Positions 36,080-48,000 of a stretch of 64,000 bases of DNA are shown here, piece after piece. Numbering within the stretch: position 1 is the first letter of the stretch; every line of letters begins with the position of its first letter. Under the pieces are notes generated by a model. It had not been told where the DNA came from. It made no database searches and worked only from the letters and a program-made list of their open reading frames with translations. This DNA comes from Megamerina dolium (taxonomy: Eukaryota > Arthropoda > Insecta > Diptera > Megamerinidae), in NCBI GenBank assembly GCA_963854835.1, contig OY978528.1:57122761-57186760 (forward strand), written 5' to 3'. The position numbers and the translations under genes were made by a program.

Positions 36080-39000
36080 GTTATTTACATATATATAAAT
36101 ATATCAATTTTTTTGCTTTCTTCCTCTTTGCAATTCAAATACTAAAATCCATTTCTATCATATTTTGCATATTCTCATATATTAAAACGCATTAAAAATT
36201 AAAATGATCAAGAAAAATATCAGTAAAAACAGTCACGATTGGTTGCTTTCATTTGCTACGCATTGATCCAATCAGCGTTTTGCGTTTTATTATTATTTTT
36301 TTGTTGTTTTTTTTTTTAGATTGTACACACAAAGCTTACGAATTCGCATATGAAACGAAAACAAAGCAAACAAATAAAAAAACGACAAACAAAAAAAAAA
36401 AACGAAGCGTAGCATATTCACACGAATACATACATTATTATGTTTGAATGATTCAGAGCAAAAAGAAAAAAACAAAAACAACAAACAAAAAATAAAAATG
36501 AAAAATTTTAGCCAACCCTCATATTGTATATTCGCAAATGCATTGGATAATATGAAAATGGCAAATGCAATATATGCATCAATCGACTGTCATCAATTCA
36601 ACCCTCGCCCCTAAAAGAACACTATCACACCCTCTTTATACAAATAAATTTGTATAAATGCAGAATATAGAGATTAGTGAATTTTGTAGTCAATTTCAAC
36701 ATCTTCTACATATTTCCATAGACATATCTCATTATTTGAAAAAAAAAAATTGCATTGTGTGAATTAAGATCAGATGACCCATAACCTTTTTATGCCTTAG
36801 ATTTTCAAAGATCGCGTGCCTCAATTTTAGCTCAATTGTTGTTAAAGTAACCTTATATATCCATGTTTCAGTGCTACAGCTTTGTACTTTTGGGAAAAAA
36901 ATTAAAAAATATATCAAAATACGTTCCATAATATACTTTTCTATGATAGGTAAGTGTGGTTATCATCCAAGTACTCCCACTTACTAACTCATCACTTGAT
37001 TTGTACCGACTTTCAATACTTTTGCTCTATATTTGAGGCAGTTATCGTGAAAACAGATAGGCTAAATTCACTTGGATGGCTATTCTGATCAATAGTAATA
37101 ATAATCTATTTGATTTTAGAATCATTCTCTTTACTCTCAAAACATGTACAATATTTGCAAAGCATATCTAAATAGAATGAGAATGAATGGGAGTAAAATA
37201 TTAGGCAAATAGAATACTCCATTCGTTTCTTGTTCCATATATTTGTTTCGATATTATCTCTTTTGCAGGATTTTTTCTTTAAATAAACGAATATTTGAGA
37301 GTACTAGGAGTATTATTTGGTTATTTGAAGGAAGTTTCGACGAATATTGTATATTATAATTGTTGTTGCTTTACATGACAGACACTGATGATTTGTATGA
37401 ATGCTTCATCAAAAATGATAGAAATAAAGATTGCGCCCTGTGACGTCACAAGCGAAACAGTTCGAATAGTAAGCAAATAAGAAATGTCAAAATCCCATAC
37501 AAAAGATAAATAAAACTGCGAACATTTATATAAAATTTTGAAATAAGCATTATTTATTATTATAAAAAATATTAGAAGAAAAAAGTAAATAAATTTACCG
37601 CGAAAATATGTATGTAACCTAAAGTGACCAGAGGAGTGACCCAAGTTGAAAAGCTGTGGACCAAAATATGTGAATAAAACGAAGTGGTTTCGTGTTTTCA
37701 TTACACGTTTTATTATGCATTTAGGTGTATTAAAAAAGAATTAAATAATTATATCAATAATTAAAAAAGAATTAATTAAGAATAAAAAGAAGTAATGAAA
37801 GCTAAGTTACTATTTTAGTGAATTTTAATTTTTCTTGTGAGCGGCTTCTTCAATTTTTTTGTTTAGTTTTCTAATCTTGAGAGAACATCCTCGCCCGGAA
37901 GAACAATTTCTTTAGCTTAATATTGTAATTAATACTGGAAGATTGATAAATATTTTCCTCGATCACCGTGCTAGCTCCTGCCGTAATGATGTCAACTTCA
38001 ATACTATCTAATACTACCACTGTTAATATGCTAATTTAAAAAGTTGAATATTTTCATACAATAACCAACGATTTTTTGTTACCATTAACTGCAATTTCCG
38101 AACTATGTTGATGCAATAACATAGCAACGATGTGCTTGTTTTCCCTGCGCTGAACCCGCTGTTCCCGAAGAGTTGTCCCACCACGCACTTCAATTTAAGT
38201 TTCGACTTAAAGTCTGGAAAATTAAAAACATTTCAGAAATTTTACCCATTTTATATTCCATGAGGTTTATAAAATCATCATTTATGAAATTTTTGTAGTT
38301 GAAAGGACTTGATCGCCGACAGAAACTAATCCACTTTTTTACCAAAGCCACATCATACGGAAAGGAAAAATAGTTCTTTATAACAATTTGTCGGAACTAT
38401 CGTTATTGCAACTCGCCACTTCCCACTTAATTTATGAAAATCACCTTTGCCAATCAAAATTGATTTTTGTAACCGCGTATTATACAAAAGCAAGAATTAT
38501 AAAAAATGATTTGCTCTTTTTTGGTTAATTTTCTTTCCGTTTATGACGTCAACATACGAACAGTTGACTATCAAACTCAAACCAATAAAGATAACTGTTC
38601 ACTCAGAGCTCAATGTTTATTTCTATCATTCTTGCTGCGTGATGTTGTCTTATCTATTGTATTTTTTGCTCATATCATAATGTATGTATTGTAATGTAAC
38701 ATAGAAAATCAAAATGAATTTTTCGAGTATTCTCAAATACGTTACTTCCATTTGCAAATGTTGAGATTCTCTTCATTCTATGAAAACTAAACATTCACTC
38801 CATTCCATTCTATTTCTATTTTATTCATTGTAATTCATATTTGCTCAGAGAGAATGAAAGAGAGATTCTATTCTAATATCAATGGAGTGCTTTGAAGGTG
38901 TAAACAAATATATTCCTGTAGCACTTTAAAATATACAGTATGTCAAAAATGAGTTTACACATTGAAAAAAATTCAAATTTTCAACTTTCTTAGCCAAAAA

Positions 39001-42000
39001 CATTAACTTTTATTTCCATATACACATTTTTTTTATTAGTTACAGATATTTACAGTATTTATAAAAGATTCATGAAAAAAAATTGCAAGTTCACTGCAAA
39101 AGAAAAGAAAAATACAACACAAAGAAATTTTACTCAATTTTACAAGTGTCAAGAAACTCTTTTCACAACTATTTTTTTAATTCCTTTATGCAACACTTCA
39201 ACGACTAACGGTACATTTACAGTTATCTATTTGCGTAAACGCGTTGCAGTGACCCGTTCCTATGATTTTGTTTGTTAGTTTGTGATTAATTTTTGCTTTG
39301 TCCACATCATCTGTTTAAATATTGTGTTTTTAAAATGCCAGGCAAAAGGTTATCGGTTGAAGTGGTTCAGCTTATATACTACAATCTCCAATTGGGAGAA
39401 AATGTGGAGAAGTTATCAGAAATGTTCTCTGTAACACGTAAAACAATTTATAATGTTTAAAATCGAGCTGAAAATGAGGGTAGATTGGAGTCAAAGTGTG
39501 GAGGTGGCCCTAAGCTTAAAATTACTGATCGGGCAGAGCGCTTAATGAAGAGGGAACTGCACAAAAATCCACAAATTTCGATCAGAACGCTTGCGAAGAA
39601 ACTCAAGGAAGAGTGTGGTAAAGTGGTTTCCCATGAAACTGTACGACAGGCGATACTGAGAAACAAATACTCATCAAGAGTTGCTCGTAAGAAGCCGCTG
39701 CTATCAGCACAAAATATTGAAAGACGTTTCTCCTTCGCCTCAAGGCTCATTTCTCAACCTGATGAATATTGGGACGACGTAATATTCTGTGACGTGAAAA
39801 AATGATGTTGTATTATAACGATGGACCGACCAGAGTGTGGCGCAAGGCATTAACAGCTTTAGAAAATCTACACATAATTCCTACTGTTAAATTTGGAAAA
39901 ATGTTCATTATGATTTGGGGATGTATCTCAAGCAGAGGAGTAGGAGAATTGGCTTTTGTAGAGTCAACCATGGACGCACAACATTATTTAGGCATTTTGA
40001 AGTCATTTAATCAGTAGTGCAAAAAATGTGGGTTCATCAGAGAGGGCAAACCGCATTTCAAATTTTATCAAGATAATGACCCAAAGCATAAGGTGAGTAG
40101 GGTGCGACTGTGGCTTCTTTATAACTGCGGTAAAGTTATGGATACACCAGCCCAAAGTCCAGACCTTAACCCTATTGAAAATCTGTGGGTCTACTTAAAG
40201 AAAAAAGTGGCTAAAAGGCAACCTAAAAACCGTACAGCACTTAAAACTGCTATATTGGAAGAGTGGCAAAATATACCGAGCAATTATGGCCTAAAAAAGT
40301 TGGTTTATTTTATGAATAAACGGCTACAATCCGTGATAGATGATAAAGGTGGCCATACTAAATACCAAATATTTTACTTGATCAAATTTTAACTTATAAA
40401 TATTATAAAAAAAAACTTTGTATCGTTTGTGAAAAGAGTTTCTTGACACTTATAAAACTGAGTAAAATTTCTTTTTGTTGTATTTTTCTTTTCTTTTGCG
40501 TAGAACTTGCAATTTTTTTTCATGAATCTTTTATAAATACTGTAAATATCTGTAACTAATAAAAAAAATGTGTATATGGAAATAAAAGTTAATGTTTTTG
40601 GCTAAAAAAGTTGAAAATTTGATTTTTTTTTCAATGTGTAAACTCATTCTTGACATACTGTATATACATTTCTAATCGTACAGGGTTCTTTAGGTACAAG
40701 GCACAGTGACATTAATGTTCTACACCCTAGACTCTTTGTCATATACATAGTTACATTCTAAATTATAATAATCTTAAAATCCAAATATGTAAAACAAGGC
40801 GATTCTAACATTAAGATTATTTTAAATTGAGTTCAGGAAATGATCCGGCTCAAAACAGCGATGTGCCTAAACTAAACGATTGAGTAATTTAGAGAATCGG
40901 CCGGGATGCTCTTCATAATGTCGGAATCAGCCTTTTGAATAGCTCTTATGATCATAAAAAGCTTTCCTTTCATCGGTGGAGCGAGCTCTTGTGGACCATA
41001 TGCCTGAAATCGTAAATCCAAATCAATGCTGTCTCCACTTTTGACTTTTTGAAACGAAATTTGTTTGGTTTTAGTTCATCTGAAGCCACTCGGAATTTTG
41101 GAACTGGATTATATTAAAAATTTTACATTTTGTCACCTAAATAACAGCAGTATAGCTGGAAATTCATACTAATTCCGTATTTTCTTCGTGTCCATAATGG
41201 GCAATTATGTTCAAAACTCCTTTTTCTTGTGGGATTTTCAAAAAAATATATTTAGCTACAGCAAATTTCTTCATTGTTAGTTCTAATTGAATTCGGTATG
41301 GATATTAAGGCGAGCAATAAATTAATTGTGTAATGGAGCCCTAAATATGCTAGGGATGGATATAAAAATTAATGAAGGGGTGGCAATACATTTCATCGCT
41401 CTATCGGTGATTTCTTAGAATTTATGAAGGTTATTTTTCGGTTTTCAGCTTTTATAAATTCATTTTGTAAGGAAATATCTCTAAGAAGAATTGGACTCTT
41501 GTAGTAGTGTGAGTGAAATCTCAATAAAAAAACCTTAAATTGGTGATATAAGCGATAAATATATTTAGAAAAAATTTTGGAGGAATAAATTAATGAGATC
41601 CGGTCTGTATTTGGATAATTATTTCAAGTTAAACGAATTTCATTGAGGTTATGTACGAATTGCAAGCTGAACGAGTCACATTAACTTTAGATTCGAATAA
41701 AGTGATCTCTTATACGTATAGAAATGTTTGTCTCATATGATGGACAAGCTCATTTTCTTTCTTCATGCTAACTATTTACGGTATACCTTAATAATTTCCT
41801 ATTCATCCTAAATATTCAACAAAATTTTCATTGATATAATATTTTAAGATTTCTCCTTCCAAAGAACAAAAAATGGAAAGAATTCCATAAATACGTATCA
41901 ACAAGAATCATAGAAAATTAGTTGTCCAACTGTGCACCATAAGTTAACAAGCATAATTTCCTAGAATTAATAGAAAAAATATGAATTCCAAAAAAATAAT

Positions 42001-45000
42001 ATTTGTTTCTCCCCAAAAAACTTGGGTGGCTTCTTGTTGATGTGTTATATGTTAATGTTCATTACATACTTACACATACATATTTGACAGAATACTTCCC
42101 CGCCCCCTTCCGCAAGCTATAAAAAAATATATTAAATTTTATTGGCACTTTGTTAAAAATGTCTTCATTTGAGGTGTTGCCCACGACTATCATTTCATCA
42201 ATAATTTAAGCTCATATACTAATGAGCTGATCAGTCTTATTTACTAAAATATATATGAGTGCATACATACCACCTTGATCAAAAAGTTCCCGGAATAACC
42301 ACCGTGTGGCGCTCCTATTGTTCCAATTTGAGTTCTATTTTTTTTCTTAGCGTCATAGCTTGACATTTGCAAAAGTTACGTAGCCAAGAGTTCATCTATC
42401 TCAGTGCTTCCTACGATTTTTCTATTACTTTCTCTCTGCTGCTGAAATGCGTTCCCCGTAATGATTTTTAACCTCGATTAAACAGAAAGAATTCACAGGG
42501 AGCAAATTTAGATGAAGTCGGTGACTGTTGGATGGTATTTGTTGCATTTTCGTCAAAAAATTACGAATAATGATGGCACTGTGCGACGGTGCGTTATCAT
42601 GGTGTAAAATCCACGAGTTTTCTGCTCAAAATTCTGGTCTCTTTCCATCGTACTAATAAACCCACGTCTCGTCTCCAGTAATGATCCTTTTTATGAATGT
42701 GAGATCGGATTCAACCTCGCAAATCATGTCTTTTGCATGAAATTGATTGAAAATTGTAAAAGTCGCCAACACACAGAGGTAGATGCACTTTTGGCTACGA
42801 AACTTTTGCAAATGTCAAGCTATGTTGCTAAGAATTAGAGGAAACATAAACAAGAGATGTACCAATTTAACAAAAAAAAACAGAACTCAAATTGGAACGA
42901 TGGGAGCACCACAGGTTTATTATTCCGGGAACTTTTTGATCAAGCTGGTACATGTCAACGATATAGCGCATCGATATAAAGAAAGATTAGAATTAATTAT
43001 GCAAAATTAAATGTTTTTTTATTGTAACACTGATAGAATAGGAAATCATATGAAAACAGATATACGTACGTACAGTGTAGGAAATACTTATGAAATCGAA
43101 AATATTTTTGTTAAATGAATGTTGCAAGCGTTCGAAAATTAATACTGTACTCCGAAGTAGAGTTATTTATTATTCTAAATTACTTAAGATATAATTAAAA
43201 TTTGAATAAATTGAATATTAATGAAAATTCATATGACGAATAATTGAATGAAATTTGTCATTTCGTTTGCCTTGAGCTTCATATTTTACGAAAAAAATAT
43301 AATGAAAAGCTTTAAATAATTTCCAAAGTATGGTCGAAAATGTACGTTTTTGAGGCATCTTTAAGAAATGTTCCGATTGAATTGTTGTTGTGACTTGGAT
43401 ACTTTTCGTTGAAAAAAAATATTAAGAAATTTCAATTTATTCTCGATTAAATAATCCATGTTTAAAACAATTTTGCTATTGAAAATTTTTACTGGATTCA
43501 TATGAATTGCTAACATTGTACTATGCTATGCTGCTGATTTATACTAAACAAGCCGCCACTTATTTACGGGTAATAAGCGTGAAAATTTCAATTTACATAT
43601 AAAATTAGAAAATATTATAGTTTCCAAATTTGAAAAAATTATATTAAAAATTTTAAATTAATTTCGAAAGTTTACACTTCGAAATCGATATATTAATCAC
43701 TACAATAATACTATGCATATGTAATTATAAAATATATATAAGGGGATAATAATCTGTACGTGTTCGTATTTATATATTTTGACATACCATTGATTTAGTT
43801 AAATTGAAATTGAATTCAAACACGCACACATACATGCACAAAAAATCTCATAGAAAAGCTTCTGTTACAATTTACAATCTTATAGCCATACAATGAATGA
43901 AAAATGAAGTGACCTAGCTATAATAGTATGCATATCTTTAAGATAAATCACAAGCACTCTCAAATAGAGAACCGGTTTTTCTGAATATATAACGCAATAA
44001 ATAAATATGTTCAATTGTATTGAAGAAATAGGTAAAATGTTCAAATTTGCCATAAAAAATATGTAAATGGCTTATTTGACGGCTGACAGAATAAAGTTTT
44101 TTTTTTCTTTTTAAAGAATTAAAAACTTTTTGCAAAATATTCGTAAAAGGATTATATACGTGTGTTGTAATATGTAGAGCATCAAATGACAATAAAGGCA
44201 AACACACAAAAACATGAATAATTATTTACAGTGAATTTACAAAAAAGAAAAAAAATCAAAAAAAAATAAGAACGAGTTCTCGAAACACATATACAGCAAA
44301 AGAATCCAACAAGTAAGTGTTTTCATGCCTTTAAAAGATTCACGAAACAAATATATGTAAATGACTACGTATGAGAAAGGGAGAAAAAGAGAGGAAACAT
44401 GCACACACATAACGGCATTTATTTTATTTTTGTTTTTATTACCCGATCGGAGCGATCAGTAAATGATATGCGCTACCGCCATACAATTGAACCCTCAAAC
44501 CTCACAATGCTACGTAATATAAAGAGAAATCCAAAAGAATGCATACATCTTTACACCGCTGAGTACTTTAAACTAAAGAACATATAAAGAAAGCAATCCA
44601 ACAATTACAGCACATGTACGTAAATCCGAATGAAGTATTGAAAGAAAGACAAAAAGAAAAGATACGCGGAAGAGAGCAAATGAAATGCCAAAAATATTTG
44701 TAAGAATATTCGAAAAGAAAATTTGTGAAGGGCAATGTATACAGTGTGTGTTCACACACACACACACACACTAGTAAGCGTTGAAGTTTATTTACAGTAT
44801 TTTCAACAACAGCGACATCAGCTTTTTTTAGGACAATATATGTTCCATGGAAAATACTGCAAAATACCTCATCAAATCGAAATTATTCGTATATGGGTTT
44901 TAGGTTAGGCTATGTAGCTGCCCTCTCTCTGAGGGGACATACTTAGGCCAGAAAGTCCTATTGTGATACCACTGAGCTTCTCTTCCAATACTGTTGTGCG

Positions 45001-48000
45001 TGTTAAATTTGGACAGCATTAGAAGGGACCTACTTATATTAGCCGGTTCCGAATGGCAGAACTCACTTTAACTTAGTTTTGTCACAGAGCTCTTTTTTAA
45101 GAAGCATTTTTGGCAAATTATTACTGCCGGAAAAATTTCCAATTCTTGCCAGCAGGTGAGTACCGTTCGAAAGAATAATCTTTTCGATTGCAAATTTTCT
45201 TATACTTCAGCCGGGCATTGAACCCACTACCTACAGATCAGAAGGCTAACGCACTAACCACTGGGCTAAGGCACTCTATTGGTATATAACATAAGTGGAA
45301 ATGTAATAAGTTATAATGTAATACTGTTGAATATTTTCTGAACAATAGTGATTTAAAAACAACCTTGAATATAATCCTAACATTACAAGAAGTATGAGTT
45401 TTTGTCATGCAGAGAACGATTCATAAACATAATCATTTTAAAAAAGTTCAAATTCCATTCCAATCTATCACAAAAACAAGAAAAAGAAAATGAGAAGAAA
45501 TCATTATGACATTATTAAAGTTTTTCATATAAATTCTCTACTTTTCGTCCAAATTCTGGAAAATATATGGGATGTTTTACATGATGTAGGATTATAAACT
45601 GAAGAAAGAAATGCAATTGAAATTGCAGGGATTATTAGAAGCATGTCTTAATCATCATCCCAGAATACCAATTTTCGACTGGTTGAAGCCTACAATATAT
45701 GTTAGCTTATTAGATGAATTAGTTGGATGATTTACTCAAAAAAATTGTCACAAAATTATTCCAAAGACGTCAAATTACATGAAGTCCAGTAAACAAATCA
45801 ATTCTAGACAAAGTCTCTTTACTGAACATTTCCTTCAATAAATCGATAGTTTCGAGAGCAGTATGACATCTGGCTCTATCCTTCTGACGCCGAAGGCTTA
45901 CCATTGACAGTGGCAGCTCAAATCGCTTCGTTTTTGCATAACTCTGCCCTACAAACTGCACTGTACATGATGAATCAGTTGGGACTATGCTGCTTATGCA
46001 CAAAGCCACTGAGCCAAAAGTGAACATAATCACTGAACACAATTTGACGGTAAAACATAGATGTACTTTCAAGCGCCCAATTATTGACGGTCGATTGATT
46101 TCAATTTATGCACAGTTAAATCTTGTTCTTTCGCGATCAAGTCAGGTACTCAGGAATGAATACTTTAAGGCTTCAATCGGGATAGAAACATTACATTACT
46201 CTGGCTCTAGAACTGTTATTTATTTGAAATGGTAGCATAAACTAATATCGCCGAGAAATAACTCCATTGCATAACTTCGCTTTTTCACAAAATTCAAAAA
46301 ATAAAACAAATATGTGGCACTTAAAGCCCCGAAGGGCTCTTTGGCCGAGCTTCTCTTCCATTATTGTTGTACGTGTTAAATTTTTGGACAGTATTAAAAG
46401 GGACCTACTTACTTTAGCCGGTTCCGAACGGCTGAACCCTTGTGACATCACTTTTTCTGAGCTTTGTCATAGAGTTCTTTTAGAAGCTTTTTTCATGGCA
46501 AGTTGTTACTGTCGGAAGAATTGCCAATTGCTTGCCGACAGGTGGGTAATGTTCGAAAGAAAAATATTTTCGATATTAAATTTGTTATACATCATCCGGG
46601 GATTGAACCACGACCGACAGATCAGAAGGCCAACACACTAACCACAAAATTAACCAAAATTAACATCGTTTTGCTACTACCCTGGGCGAAAAAGTCATCA
46701 AACAAATATGTAATCTAAGATTTATAATTAGCTTACGCTCTTTTCCAAAATGCTGTATGTACTGTTTGTATGTGCATTCGTAATGAATAATCGTACAAAA
46801 AAAAATTATAGTTTATGCATAATCTATGAGCTCACTAAATGAATAAAAACAGCATTTCCCATTCATTTTCATTCATTCATAAAATAAATGAACAAGCTCA
46901 TAGTTTATGTATCTACTGATATATTCATTGATGAATGAGCTTTAAAAACAAAAATATATGCAGGTACAGGTGTGTAAAGCGGTTGCTGGTAATGGGCTAT
47001 TGGAATGTGGTGACTACGAGAAAATAAAAAATGAAATCAAAACACTAACGATCGGAATTGTTCAGAAAAAGAAATATGCTACGCTGTATAATTTACTCAC
47101 GACTATCATATATGGGCCCCTACAAAAAACAATCACAATAAAGCAAAAGGGTTATATTCTCACTACAATGCCACAATCGGTGGTAAAGAAATGGAAATAA
47201 CAAATCCCTTATGTTTCTCGTATGTACCTATATTGAGAAGGTGCAAAAAACTTGTTTCTTCTAACACATTATGGGACGTTTTTCAAATACTTTCGTACAA
47301 TGAAAAAGAGACATGAGACGTGTGAGCAACTAGGCTTGATTTTTGCTCTTCAAAAGGATTCGTTTTTGTTCAATTTTTATGCTTCAGATTTACATACTCA
47401 ATGCTCTCCTCACTATTCCAAATAAGTATTGCATAAATAATAGAAATACAATACTATTGAAAGAGAAGCCAAGTATAAAAAATAATAATAATAATAATAA
47501 AAAAGAAAGAACACAATATTCATATGCTTCACAGAATGACGATGATGATTATGAAGACTATCATAATCGTAATCATGATCGTGTGAGTAACAAATAGAGA
47601 AAGATAACATTCGGAGGACATATGCAGCCATTTGAGCATATTAGACTTACTTGTAGAAAAACATGGGCGCTGAAAATGATACAAGATGGAACAAAAAAAA
47701 GTGTCTTCATTGCGCTGACATTGACACTGCCTTATAAACAGGTTAGGTGGACGACGATACACAATAGACATTAGACAATAGGCAGACGGAAGTTTTAACA
47801 TATTCACTTATGAATGATGAATGTTCTATTTTGATTGAAAATCTAACAAGATTTTTTTACCCTTTTATATAAGAATGTATATGTAAAATTCATTAATTTG
47901 CCTAAGGAAAAGTATTTCATTGTCTTCAAACAGGATATTTTATTTGTATACAAAATATAATTAAATTTGCGATATTTTTTTTTTTTTTGTTGTAGAATTT

